Positions 1-9,841 of a DNA stretch of 64,000 nucleotides are shown here, in pieces. The position numbers were made by a program, and so were the translations under genes. The notes beneath the pieces were generated by a model. The model saw only the letters and a list, made by a program, of their open reading frames with translations. It was not told the DNA's origin and did no database searches. The stretch is taken from NCBI RefSeq assembly GCF_002975275.1, contig NZ_PCOQ01000016.1, forward strand, positions 1 through 64,000. Direction: 5' to 3'. The stretch comes from Achromobacter sp. MYb9 (lineage in GTDB: Bacteria > Pseudomonadota > Gammaproteobacteria > Burkholderiales > Burkholderiaceae_B). The first letter of the stretch is position 1; each line of letters opens with the position of its first letter.

Positions 1-236
1 CACCCCGCCCGCGCCGCTTTTGCGGCCGCCGGCCGTGGGCGAGCGACCCGCGTGGTCGCCCCCCTCCTAGCCCTGCGACTAGCGCGCGGTTGCCGGGCCT
101 TGCGCCCCGTGGCCGCCCGGCAGCCCGGGGCCCGCTGACAGGCCCTGAAGCCACCTCCCCGTTTACTCTGCCGTCGCCGCGCCACGCGGCGATGGCTGTC
201 TGATGCCGCGGCGCCTGCTCGCGGCCGGAGGTTTCC
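1..236 (+). promoter_or_regulatory. Leader region upstream of the truncated leuA
   Basis: No protein gene is recognisable here. The stretch can form a perfect 8-bp stem (91-98 with 115-122, loop of 16) and a smaller stem near 45-61 made of GCGACC and GGTCGC. I looked for a leucine-rich leader peptide and did not see one, so attenuation is not supported. A GGAGG ribosome-binding site lies at about 227-231, just before the ATG at 237. The window starts inside this region, so the true promoter may lie outside it. Confidence 0.3.
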
Positions 237-1274
237 ATGCTTGAACAACCCCAACACAAATACCGCCCCACCCAACCTTTCACCCGCGATTACGCCGAAC
301 GCACCTGGCCGTCGCGTCGTCTGCTGGCGCCGCCCGTCTGGATGAGCACGGACATGCGCGACGGCAATCAAGCGCTGATCGAACCCATGGACGGAGCCCG
401 CAAGCTGCGCATGTTCGAGCAGCTGGTGGCGGTGGGCGTCAAAGAGATCGAAGTGGCATTTCCGTCGGCGTCGGAGACGGACTTCAACTTCGTGCGCAAG
501 CTGATCCAAGAGCGCCGCGTACCGGAAGACGTGACCATCGAGGTGCTGACGCAGTCACGCCCCGACCTGATCGAGCGCACCTTCGAATCGCTGCGCGGCG
601 CGCCGCGCGCCATCGTGCATCTGTATGCGCCCATCGCGCCGCAATGGCGTCGCATCGTATTCGGCATGACGCGCGCCGAGGTCAAGGAGATCGCCCTTGC
701 AGGCACCCGGCAGATCCGGGCACTGGCCGATGCCCACCCCGAAACGGAGTGGATTTACCAATACTCGCCAGAGACGTTCAGCCTGGCCGAACTGGATTTC
801 TCGCGGGAGGTCTGCGATGCGGTCAGCGCCATCTGGGGCCCCACGCCCGCCCGCAAAATGATCATCAACCTGCCCTCCACGGTCGAATGCACGACAGCCA
901 ACGTGTATGCCGATCAGATCGAATGGATGCACCGCCATCTGGCGCGGCGCGACAGCATCGTGCTGAGCGTGCATCCGCACAATGACCGCGGCACCGCCGT
1001 GGCCTCAGCCGAACTGGCCGTGATGGCCGGCGCCGACCGGGTCGAAGGCTGCCTCTTCGGCAACGGTGAACGCACCGGCAATGTGGATCTGGTGACCCTG
1101 GCCATGAACCTGGACCTGCACGGCGTGCGCAGCGGCCTGGACTTCTCCAACATGGCCGCCGTGCGCGAATGCGTCGAGGATTGCAACCAGTTGCCCGTGG
1201 ATGTGTTCCACCCTTACGCGTTCACGCACGCAACGCCAGCAGCGCCTCTTGCAGATGGCGCAGCCCCCGGCTAA
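237..1274 (+). pseudogene. leuA: 2-isopropylmalate synthase, C-terminally truncated
   Basis: The 345-residue product matches the N-terminal TIM-barrel half of the long (about 560-residue) LeuA type that condenses acetyl-CoA with 2-oxoisovalerate in leucine synthesis. Visible signatures are [11 protein letters not shown] (Arg41, Asp42), the metal-binding HPHNDRG (His246, His248) and GNGERTGN. Homology stops at about residue 328 ([13 protein letters not shown]). The last 17 residues are read through the 3' end of the convergent LysR gene. The linker subdomains, which carry the second catalytic His and Tyr (His379 and Tyr410 in the Mycobacterium tuberculosis enzyme), and the leucine-binding regulatory domain are missing. 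No continuation exists in any frame because LysR coding sequence starts there. It is probably inactive, and a complete leuA is expected elsewhere. Confidence 0.8.
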
Positions 1275-2112
1275 GCGGCTTGTCTCGGCGCAGCACGATG
1301 GCCAGGTCGCGCGATAGACGCGGCGTCAGCGAACGCACGACGAGTGCGTCGCGCTGCCCCGCGCCGGACACCGCAAGTTTCGGCAGCACCGCGCAACCCA
1401 GGCCGGCAGCCACGATTTCCTTCATGGCTTCGGTGCTGCCCAGTTCCATGACGGGCTTGGCCGCCACGCCCGCCGCTTCGAACCAGTCGTCGACCAGGCG
1501 GCGGGTTCGGGCGCCGGGCTCGAACAGCACCAGCGGCAGCTTCGCCAATGAAAGCGGCGTCGCGGCGGCGGGAATGGCGGCCGGGTCGCGGGCGGGAAAG
1601 ATCGCCACGAATTCGTCTTCCAGCACAGGGGTGGCCTGGAACATGCGGCCCGGCGCGGGCAGCGTGACCAGCGCCATGTCCAGCGTGTTGTTCTCCAGCC
1701 CTCGCAGCATGTCGGACGTATTGCCGGTGCTGGCCACGATATCCAGCGCGGGAAAGCGTTGGCGCAGGTCGGCCAGCACGGGCGGCAGCAGATAGGTGCA
1801 TGCGGTGGCGCCCGTGCCTAATCGGATCCGCCCGGATACCTGCGAAGCATGCGCCGACATGGCTTGTTCCGCCTGCGCCAGCGCGGTGTCGATGACGCGG
1901 ATATGGGCCAGCAATTCCAGCCCGGCGGCGGTCGGGCCGGCGCGGCGGCCGATGCGTTCGACCAGCTTCAGGCCGAAGCGGCGTTCCAACTGGCGAATTT
2001 GCAGGCTGACGGCGGGCTGGGTCACGCCGCCGCGCTCGGCGGCGGCCGAAAAACTGCCCAGTTCGACAACCTGCGCGAACATGCGCAGATGGTCCAGGTT
2101 CAAGCCACGCAT
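1222..2112 (-). CDS. LysR-family transcriptional regulator
   Basis: The 296-residue protein has the LysR layout. An N-terminal winged helix-turn-helix ([20 protein letters not shown], then [17 protein letters not shown]) is followed by a periplasmic-binding-like effector domain from about residue 90. It is complete and its 3' end overlaps the truncated leuA by 53 bp on the opposite strand. It is divergent from the GNAT gene, with an AT-rich intergenic region carrying a dyad at 2147-2165. LysR proteins usually control the divergent gene and themselves. The effector is unknown. The start ATG at 2112 has only a weak ribosome-binding site. Confidence 0.9.
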   Translation of the reverse strand: MRGLNLDHLRMFAQVVELGSFSAAAERGGVTQPAVSLQIRQLERRFGLKLVERIGRRAGPTAAGLELLAHIRVIDTALAQAEQAMSAHASQVSGRIRLGTGATACTYLLPPVLADLRQRFPALDIVASTGNTSDMLRGLENNTLDMALVTLPAPGRMFQATPVLEDEFVAIFPARDPAAIPAAATPLSLAKLPLVLFEPGARTRRLVDDWFEAAGVAAKPVMELGSTEAMKEIVAAGLGCAVLPKLAVSGAGQRDALVVRSLTPRLSRDLAIVLRRDKPLSRGLRHLQEALLALRA

Positions 2113-2146
2113 CGCTTCGATCCAAAGTTTTGCTTATGAAAATCAT

Positions 2147-2165
2147 AATAAACCAAAGCTTTATT
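2147..2165. promoter_or_regulatory. Candidate LysR operator
   Basis: The dyad AATAAA-N7-TTTATT sits in the AT-rich gap between the divergent LysR gene (start 2112) and the acetyltransferase gene (start 2227). Its size and position suit a LysR T-N11-A box. The assignment rests on symmetry and location only. Confidence 0.4.
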
Positions 2166-2226
2166 AATGCTTTGCCTTGCGCGACACTGGCAACTGGTTT
2201 TTCCTTGTCGACCCTTCCCCTCTGTC

Positions 2227-2772
2227 ATGCCGACCTCCCAGCCTACCGTTCTGATCCGCGACAGCGCGGACGCGGACCTGCCCGCCATCAAGACCCTGTA
2301 CGCCCACCACGTGGAGCACGGCACGGCCTCCTTCGAGCTTGAACCGCCTTCCATCGCCGACATGCGCCAGCGCCGCGGCGCAGTGCTGGAAAAGGAAATG
2401 CCCTATCTGGTGGCGGAGATCAACGGCGAAGTCGTTGGCTACGCCTACGTCACCCCCTACCGCCCGCGCCCCGCCTACCGCCACACGGTGGAGGACTCCG
2501 TCTATGTGAAGGCGGGCCGCAGCGGGCTAGGTATCGGCGGCAAGCTGCTGGCCGCGCTAATCGAACGCTGTACCGCCGCGGGCTGGCGCCAGATGCTGGC
2601 CGTCGTGGGCGACAGCCGCAATGCGGCGTCCCTGGCGCTACACGCCAGCCAGGGCTTTCATCCGGTTGGCACCCTGCGGTCGGTCGGACACAAGCACGGC
2701 GAATGGCGCGATACGGTGCTGATGCAACGCGCCCTGGGCGCAGGCGACGCCACCCCGCCGCAGCGGCCGTGA
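2227..2772 (+). CDS. GNAT N-acetyltransferase, phosphinothricin-acetyltransferase-like
   Basis: The 181-residue protein is a single GNAT domain of the Pat/YwnH type, which transfers acetyl from acetyl-CoA to the amino group of small amino-acid-like compounds such as phosphinothricin or methionine sulfoximine. The acetyl-CoA-binding segment is RSGLGIGGKLLAALIE. The N-terminal IRDSADADLPAIKTLYAHHVEHGTAS region and the HKHGEWRDTVLMQ C-terminus are typical of the subfamily. The ATG at 2227 is preferred over the upstream in-frame ATG at 2167 because family homology begins at once after it. The stop overlaps the GTG start of the MFS gene, so the two are probably co-translated. The real substrate is not known. 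Confidence 0.85.
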   Translation: MPTSQPTVLIRDSADADLPAIKTLYAHHVEHGTASFELEPPSIADMRQRRGAVLEKEMPYLVAEINGEVVGYAYVTPYRPRPAYRHTVEDSVYVKAGRSGLGIGGKLLAALIERCTAAGWRQMLAVVGDSRNAASLALHASQGFHPVGTLRSVGHKHGEWRDTVLMQRALGAGDATPPQRP

Positions 2773-3950
2773 TCCCGCCGCGCGCGATTGTCTGCCTGGG
2801 CCTGACCCAGCTGATTGGCTGGGGCGTGACGTTCTATCTGATTGGCGCGCTGGGCCCCTCGATGACGGCGGACCTGGGCTGGAGCTCGGCCACGGTCTAC
2901 GGCGGCTTTTCCGCCGCGATCGTGACGATGGCATTGGTATCGCCACTGGCCGGCATGGCGGTGGACCGCTGGGGCGGCCACCGCGTCATGCCGTTGGGCG
3001 CGATGGCCGCCGCCGCCGGTTGCGCGCTGCTGGCCGCCACGCATGCCGTTCCCGTGTATTTCCTGGCCTGGTTGCTGCTGGGCATCGGCATGCGCCTGTG
3101 CCTGTATGACGCGGCCTTCGCGTCGCTGGCCCGCGCCGCCGGTCCCACCGCGCGCCGCCCCATGTCGCAAATCACGCTGTTCGGCGGTTTGGCCTCCACC
3201 GTGATGTGGCCCGTCGGCCACGCGCTATCCGGCTGGCTGGGCTGGCGCGGCGCGGTGCTGGTCTACGCCGCGCTGGCCTTGGCAACGGTGCCGTTGTATC
3301 TGGCGCTGCCCCGTCAACGCTACGCCGCCCCCGGCGCCACCGCCGCCCGGCACGCCGCTGGCCTGACCCGCACGGCCAATGAACGCCGGCAAGCCGGCAC
3401 GCTGTATGCGGTCATCGTGATGCTGACCAACTTCCTGGCTGCCGGCAACGCCGCCCACCTGATTTCCCTGCTTGCCGGCCTGGGCCTGGCGACGACGGCC
3501 GCCGTCAGCGTCGCCGCCCTGTGGGGGGTAGGCCAATTCGCCGCCCGCGTGGCGGACGTCGCGCTGGGGTCGCGGCTGCATCCGCTGACGCTCACGCTGG
3601 CCGTCAGCACCTTGCTTCCCCTGTGCTTTTTGCTGGCCCTGCTGTCGCACGGCAATCTTTACGCCACAGCCGCTTACGCGTTGCTCTACGGCGCCTGCAA
3701 CGGACTGATGACCATCACCCGCGGCACGCTGCCACTAGCCTTGTTCGATTTCCGCAGCTACGGGACGCTGGTCGGCGCGCTACTGATTCCCAGCTTCCTG
3801 CTGACCGCCACGGCGCCGGTCGCCTATGCCTTTGTGCTTGAGCACTACAGCGCGCGTGCGGCGATGGGGATATCGGTGGGATTGGCTGCGGCCATCCTGG
3901 CGGCCGCATTTGCGCTGCGGTGGCGCTTTATCGCCCGGACTCGGGCATGA
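2769..3950 (+). CDS. MFS transporter
   Basis: The 393-residue protein has about twelve hydrophobic segments and the major-facilitator loop-2/3 signature in the form GMAVDRWGGHRVMPLGA. A long central loop (about residues 185-210) joins two six-helix halves. I chose the GTG at 2769, which overlaps the upstream stop in the arrangement GTGA. The in-frame ATG at 2703 would give a long Arg-rich extension inside the acetyltransferase gene. Coupling to an acetyltransferase suggests a detoxification or efflux pair, but no substrate can be assigned. Its 3' end overlaps the convergent EAL gene by 23 bp. Confidence 0.85.
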   Translation: MIPPRAIVCLGLTQLIGWGVTFYLIGALGPSMTADLGWSSATVYGGFSAAIVTMALVSPLAGMAVDRWGGHRVMPLGAMAAAAGCALLAATHAVPVYFLAWLLLGIGMRLCLYDAAFASLARAAGPTARRPMSQITLFGGLASTVMWPVGHALSGWLGWRGAVLVYAALALATVPLYLALPRQRYAAPGATAARHAAGLTRTANERRQAGTLYAVIVMLTNFLAAGNAAHLISLLAGLGLATTAAVSVAALWGVGQFAARVADVALGSRLHPLTLTLAVSTLLPLCFLLALLSHGNLYATAAYALLYGACNGLMTITRGTLPLALFDFRSYGTLVGALLIPSFLLTATAPVAYAFVLEHYSARAAMGISVGLAAAILAAAFALRWRFIARTRA

Positions 3951-5520
3951 CGGCGGCGCGGCGCGCCCGCTGCTCGGCCAGCGCGCGGGCGAGTTCCTCG
4001 CTCGTGACCGGTTTGGAAAACAGTAAGCCTTGCATCAGTTCGCAGCCGGCATCCAGCGCGGCCCGATAGTGCGCGTCGGTTTCGATGCCGTTGACCACGG
4101 TCGTGATGCCCAGGTCCTTCGCCAATTGGCATATGGACCGCAGCACCTTCTGGGAATCCGGATTGCGCGCGGCGTTCCAGACGATGTTCTTTTCCAGCTT
4201 CAGGCCAGCCAGCGGCAGCGTCGACAGCCATTCCAGGTTGTTGCTGCCCTTGCCGAAGTCGTCCAGCCACACCTGGACCCCCAAACTCGTGAACTCCTCG
4301 AGAATGGCGCGCATATCGGCCGAGCGGATGTGGGAAGTGGCCTCTTCGGTGATTTCAAGACGAAGGTCCCGGGGCGAAAGGCCGTGCGAGAACACCCCGA
4401 GCAGAATCGCGTCCACCACGTCCCGGCGAGCAAAACTCTGGGGAGAGACATTGATGTTGACCGCCATGCCCGCCCCGTCTTCGGTCTGCCGCCAGCGCGC
4501 CTGGTCGGCGGAGATGGTCCGCAGCCCCCATCCGACCAGCGCATGCGCGGCCTCTGACGCGCACGCATCCCGCAGCAGGCCGTCGATGTCGGTCACCCCG
4601 CCGCTGGCCTCCTTGCGCCTGAGCAGCGCCTCTGCCCCCACGATCTCGCGCGTTTGCGCCGACACGATAGGTTGATAATGGAATAGCAGCCGCTCGTCCT
4701 GAATCGCCGCCAGCAGCGGATACTGGGACGCGTCGGCGTTGGGCAGCAGCGGCCGCATGGGTGGGGATTCCGGCGTGTCGTCCCGCCCTCCGTCCAGGCG
4801 CAACTCGCCCGAGAACGAATATCCCTTGCCGCGCATGCTTCGTATCGGAATGGAAGCGCCCGCGACATTACCCTTGCGCTTCAAGCGGCTGACAATCAGA
4901 TCCAGCGAACGCCCGTTGCTGGCGATATCCGCGCCCTCCAACATGAAATCGCCCCGCCCGACCATTTTCTCGGGGTGCCGGAGCATGGCTTTCATGATCG
5001 ATCTTTCCATCCGCGTCAGACTGATGCCGACGCCTGCCGGCGAGAGCAGCGTCCATTCGTTATCCCCCAGCCGCCACGCTTTTTCCGGTGGCGGGGGGCT
5101 TGCCGCCACCAGCCCGGCCGCCGGATCGGGCCGGCGCGCGGCATGGCTGGCGGGCGCATACGAAAGGGTCAGCTTGCGCTGCGCGGACTGAATGGCGGCC
5201 GCCACTTCGCTATAGCTGATGCTGGCGCCGTAACAGCTGTCCGCACCCGCCAGCAACGCATTGATCCGAACCGTGGGACTCTCGATGTCGCGTATCGCGA
5301 TGATCGTGGAGCTTAGAAAACTCGCTCGCAACTGGCCGATGGTGATGTCCAGGTCCCGGGGCAGGCACAAATGCACCAGGATCTCGCCGGACAGGCGCGT
5401 CGCCGACCCATCCAGCAGCGAGACGGGATTCAAAATAAAACCGATTTGCTCGAGGGAATTCGAAATTCCCCGTTTTGCAAACTCGTTATCGAAAACGAGA
5501 ATAATCCGCGACCGATTCAT
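3928..5520 (-). CDS. Pseudo-receiver / OmpR-type winged-helix / EAL-domain protein
   Basis: This 530-residue protein has three parts: a receiver-like domain (1-115), an OmpR/PhoB-type DNA-binding domain (150-238, ending IRSMRGKGYSF) and an EAL domain (265-515). EAL proteins hydrolyse cyclic di-GMP. Present are Glu297 of the EAL motif, Asn357, Glu389, Asp420-Asp421, Lys441, Glu480 and Gln497. The first Glu of the EGVE motif is Asn477; in RocR this residue is the proposed general base. In the receiver, the phospho-acceptor Asp position is His50 and the conserved Lys position is Ala99. It therefore looks like a phosphorylation-independent DNA-binding protein that may sense rather than degrade cyclic di-GMP. 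ATG 5520 is preferred over an upstream in-frame start. Confidence 0.85.
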   Translation of the reverse strand: MNRSRIILVFDNEFAKRGISNSLEQIGFILNPVSLLDGSATRLSGEILVHLCLPRDLDITIGQLRASFLSSTIIAIRDIESPTVRINALLAGADSCYGASISYSEVAAAIQSAQRKLTLSYAPASHAARRPDPAAGLVAASPPPPEKAWRLGDNEWTLLSPAGVGISLTRMERSIMKAMLRHPEKMVGRGDFMLEGADIASNGRSLDLIVSRLKRKGNVAGASIPIRSMRGKGYSFSGELRLDGGRDDTPESPPMRPLLPNADASQYPLLAAIQDERLLFHYQPIVSAQTREIVGAEALLRRKEASGGVTDIDGLLRDACASEAAHALVGWGLRTISADQARWRQTEDGAGMAVNINVSPQSFARRDVVDAILLGVFSHGLSPRDLRLEITEEATSHIRSADMRAILEEFTSLGVQVWLDDFGKGSNNLEWLSTLPLAGLKLEKNIVWNAARNPDSQKVLRSICQLAKDLGITTVVNGIETDAHYRAALDAGCELMQGLLFSKPVTSEELARALAEQRARRAAVMPESGR

Positions 5521-5653
5521 AATGATTAAGCCCTGATTGATAATGCCGTTCCAGCGAACGGTATCGAAATGTCTAGACGCATTTCCATACCTGGAACAGA
5601 GTCGCAAAAAAAGGGGCCTGAATACGAAAAGGTCGGTTTTAAGTCATTTTTTA

Positions 5654-5689
5654 TTGAATATTCCTCATATTTATATGAAAAATATTCAA
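5654..5689. promoter_or_regulatory. Nested AT-rich palindrome upstream of the EAL gene
   Basis: TTGAATATT (5654-5662) and AATATTCAA (5681-5689) are perfect inverted arms. Between them TCATAT and ATATGA form a second perfect pair, giving a 36-bp dyad with one 2-base mismatch. It lies 134 bp upstream of the EAL gene start and about 80 bp beyond the queC stop, in a strikingly AT-rich stretch (about 5580-5740) within a GC-rich genome. It may be an operator, possibly self-recognised by the adjacent winged-helix protein, or an RNA hairpin. It does not resemble a GC-rich intrinsic terminator. Confidence 0.5.
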
Positions 5690-5768
5690 CATATCAAAAT
5701 AAACCTCAAAAATCTGCGAAACATAGCGACACGCATCATTGGCGGGCACGCCGCGAAAATATGCGCCA

Positions 5769-6479
5769 TCAGGCCTGCGCGGCCGTCCATTTTTCCCAGC
5801 CGGCGCGGCGCAGCTTGCACGCCGGGCACGTCCCGCAGCCGTAGCCCCAGGCGTGGCGCGCGCCGCGCTCGCCCAGATAGCAGGTGTGGCTTTCCTCGAC
5901 GATGGTCTCGACCAGCGCGTCGCCGCCCAATGTCTGGGCCAGTGCCCAGGTCTCGGATTTGTCGATCCACATCAGCGGGGTTTCGATCGTAACGCGGCTT
6001 CCCAGGCCCAGGCCCAGCGCCACTTGCTGTGCCTTGATCGTGTCGTCGCGGCAATCGGGATAGCCCGAGAAATCGGTTTCGCACATGCCGCCGACCAGCA
6101 CGTCAAGCTGGCGCCGGTAACCCAGCGCCGCCGCCAGCGTCAGGAAAAGCAGATTGCGGCCGGGCACGAAGGTGTTGGGCAGGCCATTGGCCTGCATCTC
6201 GATGGCCCGGTCGCTTGTCATCGCGGTATCGCCCACCTGGCCCAGCACCTTGAGGTCCAGAAGGTGATCCTCGCCCAGCCGCGCAGCCCATTGCGGAAAA
6301 CGCGTGCGGATGTCGCGCAGCACGTTCAGGCGGGCGTCGAGTTCGATGCGGTGCCGCTGGCCGTAATCGAACGCCACCGTCTCCACATGGGCATAGCGGT
6401 CCAGCGCCCAGGCCAGGCAAGTCGTGGAGTCCTGCCCGCCCGAAAAGAGGACAAGCGCGCGGCGTTGATGATTTTGCAT
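5769..6479 (-). CDS. queC: 7-cyano-7-deazaguanine synthase
   Basis: The 236-residue enzyme uses ATP and ammonia to convert 7-carboxy-7-deazaguanine to preQ0 in queuosine biosynthesis in the cytosol. The N-terminal PP-loop motif [10 protein letters not shown] binds ATP. The C-terminal zinc site is formed by the Cys of HTCYLGE and the cluster CGTCPAC. Length and order match the QueC family. It stands alone here, with no queD, queE or queF nearby. It is transcribed towards the EAL gene and divergently from ppc. Confidence 0.97.
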   Translation of the reverse strand: MQNHQRRALVLFSGGQDSTTCLAWALDRYAHVETVAFDYGQRHRIELDARLNVLRDIRTRFPQWAARLGEDHLLDLKVLGQVGDTAMTSDRAIEMQANGLPNTFVPGRNLLFLTLAAALGYRRQLDVLVGGMCETDFSGYPDCRDDTIKAQQVALGLGLGSRVTIETPLMWIDKSETWALAQTLGGDALVETIVEESHTCYLGERGARHAWGYGCGTCPACKLRRAGWEKWTAAQA

Positions 6480-6647
6480 AAAGGGGGCTTCTAGAAAGAC
6501 GAAGGGAACAGGCGAACTTTAACGCAGCCCCGGCGCCTTTCCCGTAAGCAAGCCTGCGTAAAATCGGATCCGTTTCCCATCCCGTAGTTTTCAGCCGCCC
6601 CGTTTTCTTCCCTTCCCTTTTCCAGCCGCCCGACGGATCCCCGCCCG

Positions 6648-9497
6648 ATGAATGCCATCCGCACGAAGTCCGATTCAGCAGAACCCCTGCGTCACGATAT
6701 CCGGCTGTTAGGCCGCCTGTTAGGAACGGTCATCGAGGAATGCGAAGGCAAGCGCGTCTTCGACACCATCGAAACGCTGCGCCGCACGGCCGTGAAATTC
6801 CGCCGCGAAGGCAATGAAGCGGACAGCAAACTGCTGGAGCAACGCGTCAAGCGTCTGCAAGGCAACGACCCGAATTCCGTCGCGCGCGCGTTCAGCTACT
6901 TCCTGCATCTGGCCAACATCGCCGAAGACCGCGATCAGAACCGCCGCCAGCGCGCCCGCGCCCTGGCCGACGACAGCGCCGCGCGCGGCAGCTTGCGTGA
7001 CGCGGTGCAGACGCTGGCCAAGCATGGCGTGGGCGCCGCGCGCATCCGCCGCCTGCTGGCCGAAGCCAGCGTCATGCCGGTACTGACCGCCCACCCCACC
7101 GAAGTGCAGCGCAAAAGCACCCTGGACGTCCATCGCGAAATCGCCTGGGCGTTGACGCAGCGGGACGGCCCGCTGACGCCGGAAGAGCTGGCGCAACTGG
7201 ATGCCTCCCTGCTTGGCCGCGTCGCCACCCTGTGGCAAACGCGCATGCTGCGCTACACGCGCTTGACGGTGGCCGACGAAATCGAGAATGCGCTGTCGTA
7301 CTACCGCAGCACCTTCCTGCAAGTCATCCCGCGCCTGTATGCGGACCTGTCCAAGCTGCTGAACCGCGAACCCGCCAAGCCTTTCGCCGCGCCGCCCCCG
7401 CCGCTGGAGCCGTTCCTGCGCATGGGCAGCTGGATCGGCGGCGACCGCGACGGCAACCCGAACGTGGATGCCAGCACCTTGGAACGCGCGCTGCTGCGCC
7501 AGGCCACGGTGCTGTTCGAACACTACCTGCAAGAGGTCCACGCGCTGGGCGCGGAACTGTCGATCACGACATTGCTGATCTCGGCCAACCCCGAACTGCT
7601 GGCGCTGGCCGACAGCAGCGGCGACGATTCCCCGCATCGCAGGGACGAGCCCTACCGCCGCGCGCTGGTGGGCGTCTACGCGCGCCTGGCCGCCACGGCG
7701 CAAGGACTCACCGGCCAGGACCTGGCCCGACGCAGCACGGTAGCGGCGCCGCCCTACGGCGGGCCTGAAGAACTGTCGGCCGATCTGGCCGTGATCGCCG
7801 CGTCGCTGGCCGCCCACCATGGCGCGCCCCTTGGCAAGTTGCGGTTGGCGGGGTTGCAGCAGGCCGTGGAAGTCTTCGGTTTCCACCTGGCCACGGTCGA
7901 CCTGCGCCAAAGCTCCGACGTGCATGAACGCGCGCTGGCTGAATTGTTCGCCCTTGCCGGCACGCAGCACAACGGCCAGACGCTGGACTACCTGGCGTTG
8001 AACGAAGACGAGCGCGTGGCGTTGCTGCGCGCCGAACTGGCGCAAGCGCGCCCGCTGGCATCGCCCTGGATCGCCTACAGCGAAGACACCACGCGCGAAC
8101 TGGCGGTGCTGCGCGCCGCAGCCGCCGGCCGCGCCCGCTACGGCAAGCAGGCCGTGCGCCAGACCATCGTGTCGCATACCGAGACCCTGAGCGATCTGCT
8201 GGAAGTGATGGTGCTGCAGAAAGAGGCCGGTCTGATCGCACCTGCCGGCCAGGACATCGCGCCGGAAGACGGCCTGATGGTCGTGCCGCTGTTCGAGACC
8301 ATCCCCGACTTGCAGCGCGGCGCCGAGATCATGGCCGCGTGGCTGGATCTGCCCGAAGTGCGCCAGCGCGTGCAACGGGCGCAGAATGGCGCGCAGGAAG
8401 TCATGCTGGGTTATTCGGACAGCAACAAGGACGGCGGCTTCCTGACGTCCAACTGGTCGCTGTACCAAGCCGAACGCGCCCTGGTCGACGTGTTCTCGGC
8501 CCGCCATGTGCGCCTGCGCCTGTTCCACGGCCGCGGCGGTTCGGTGGGCCGCGGCGGCGGCTCAAGCTTCGACGCGATCCTGGCACAACCCCCGGGCACC
8601 GTGGCCGGGCAGATCCGCCTGACCGAACAAGGCGAAGTGATCCAAAGCAAGTACAAGGACGCCGAGGTTGGCCGCTGGCACCTTGAACTGCTGGTGGCCG
8701 CCACGCTGGAATCCAGCCTGGCCCCGCGCGCCGAAGCCACCAGCGCCGAAGACGCGCACATGGCGCACCACGGCCCCGCCATGTCATTCATGTCGGACAT
8801 GGCGCAGCGCACGTACCGCGGCCTGGTCTATGACACGCCCCGCTTCGCGGAATATTTCTTCGCCGCGACCCCGATCAGCGAGATCGCGGGCCTGAACATC
8901 GGTTCGCGCCCCGCGTCGCGCAAGAAGGGCCAGCGCATCGAAGACCTGCGCGCCATTCCCTGGGGCTTTTCGTGGGCGCAGTGCCGCCTGATGCTGACGG
9001 GCTGGTACGGCATGGGCTCCGCTATCGAGGCCTACCTGGAAACCGGCGCCCCGGACGCCCCGCGTTCGCGCCGCGGCCGGCTGGCGCAATTGCGCGAGAT
9101 GGCTCGCGACTGGCCGGCCTTCCGCACGCTGTTGTCCAACATGGAAATGGTCTTGGCCAAGTCGGACCTGGCCATCGCCGCCCGCTATGCCCAACTGGTG
9201 CCGCAACGTGCCCTGCGCGACCGCATCTTCGGCGCCATCAGCGCCGAACACGCCCGCACGCTGGCCATGCTGAAGCTGTTGACCCAACGCGAACTGCTGG
9301 CCGACAACCCCACCCTGCAAGATTCCCTGCGCGAACGCTTCGCCTACATCGACCCGCTGAACTACCTGCAGATCGATCTGATCCGTCGCCATCGCGCGGC
9401 GCAGAAACACCCGGACGCCGAGATCGATAAACGCGTGCAACGCGCGATCCACCTGACGATCAACGGCATCGCGGCGGGGTTGCGCAACTCCGGCTGA
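6648..9497 (+). CDS. ppc: Phosphoenolpyruvate carboxylase
   Basis: The 949-residue cytosolic enzyme carboxylates phosphoenolpyruvate with bicarbonate to oxaloacetate and so refills the TCA cycle. Catalytic signatures are all present: [13 protein letters not shown] with the active-site His, [20 protein letters not shown] and [13 protein letters not shown]. The protein ends in RNSG, where most bacterial family members end in RNTG, a small C-terminal change near the allosteric/active-site cleft. It has no obvious operon partner. The start is MNAIRTKSD, after a short C-rich leader. Confidence 0.97.
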   Translation: MNAIRTKSDSAEPLRHDIRLLGRLLGTVIEECEGKRVFDTIETLRRTAVKFRREGNEADSKLLEQRVKRLQGNDPNSVARAFSYFLHLANIAEDRDQNRRQRARALADDSAARGSLRDAVQTLAKHGVGAARIRRLLAEASVMPVLTAHPTEVQRKSTLDVHREIAWALTQRDGPLTPEELAQLDASLLGRVATLWQTRMLRYTRLTVADEIENALSYYRSTFLQVIPRLYADLSKLLNREPAKPFAAPPPPLEPFLRMGSWIGGDRDGNPNVDASTLERALLRQATVLFEHYLQEVHALGAELSITTLLISANPELLALADSSGDDSPHRRDEPYRRALVGVYARLAATAQGLTGQDLARRSTVAAPPYGGPEELSADLAVIAASLAAHHGAPLGKLRLAGLQQAVEVFGFHLATVDLRQSSDVHERALAELFALAGTQHNGQTLDYLALNEDERVALLRAELAQARPLASPWIAYSEDTTRELAVLRAAAAGRARYGKQAVRQTIVSHTETLSDLLEVMVLQKEAGLIAPAGQDIAPEDGLMVVPLFETIPDLQRGAEIMAAWLDLPEVRQRVQRAQNGAQEVMLGYSDSNKDGGFLTSNWSLYQAERALVDVFSARHVRLRLFHGRGGSVGRGGGSSFDAILAQPPGTVAGQIRLTEQGEVIQSKYKDAEVGRWHLELLVAATLESSLAPRAEATSAEDAHMAHHGPAMSFMSDMAQRTYRGLVYDTPRFAEYFFAATPISEIAGLNIGSRPASRKKGQRIEDLRAIPWGFSWAQCRLMLTGWYGMGSAIEAYLETGAPDAPRSRRGRLAQLREMARDWPAFRTLLSNMEMVLAKSDLAIAARYAQLVPQRALRDRIFGAISAEHARTLAMLKLLTQRELLADNPTLQDSLRERFAYIDPLNYLQIDLIRRHRAAQKHPDAEIDKRVQRAIHLTINGIAAGLRNSG

Positions 9498-9684
9498 CGG
9501 CGTGCCTCATGAGCAACCCGCGACGGACGGCCGGCAAGGCGGTCTGTCGCGGAGGATGCCGGCGCGGCGGCGGTGCAAGGCACGTCTGGCGCTTGGCTGC
9601 CGCCCCTGAAACGTCCACCAGATGAACGCCAGAAAATCCCCATTTGTCCATCCTCGATGACTTTTAGTACTATTCTCATCAGAA

Positions 9685-9718
9685 ATTCTATATACGCACA
9701 AATGTTCGCATATAGAAC
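9685..9718 (+). promoter_or_regulatory. Tandem 15-bp IclR-type operators upstream of the hydroxyacyl-CoA dehydrogenase operon
   Basis: Two related 15-mers lie at 9685-9699 (ATTCTATATACGCAC) and 9704-9718 (GTTCGCATATAGAAC). The first matches the reverse complement of the second at 12 of 15 positions, and their centres are 19 bp apart. The same arrangement and spacing occurs at 14066-14099 next to the IclR gene. The GTTC...GAAC form resembles published operators of PcaR/PcaU-type IclR regulators. Inference: the IclR protein encoded at 13155-13937 controls both promoters. Confidence 0.6.
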
Positions 9719-9841
9719 AAAATGACTTTTCTGGCCTCGCTGCACAGAAGGGCACCCTAGGAAGAGACAGAGATCACCCTGATTCGCCTGCGTGCCCGAC
9801 TGAACAGCAGCAGCCTGCAAGACAGCACCGAGCGAACCCTC

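Noticed and set aside
1-236. Leucine leader peptide and attenuator for leuA
   Set aside because: Hairpins exist, but no short frame rich in leucine codons was found and the downstream gene is truncated.
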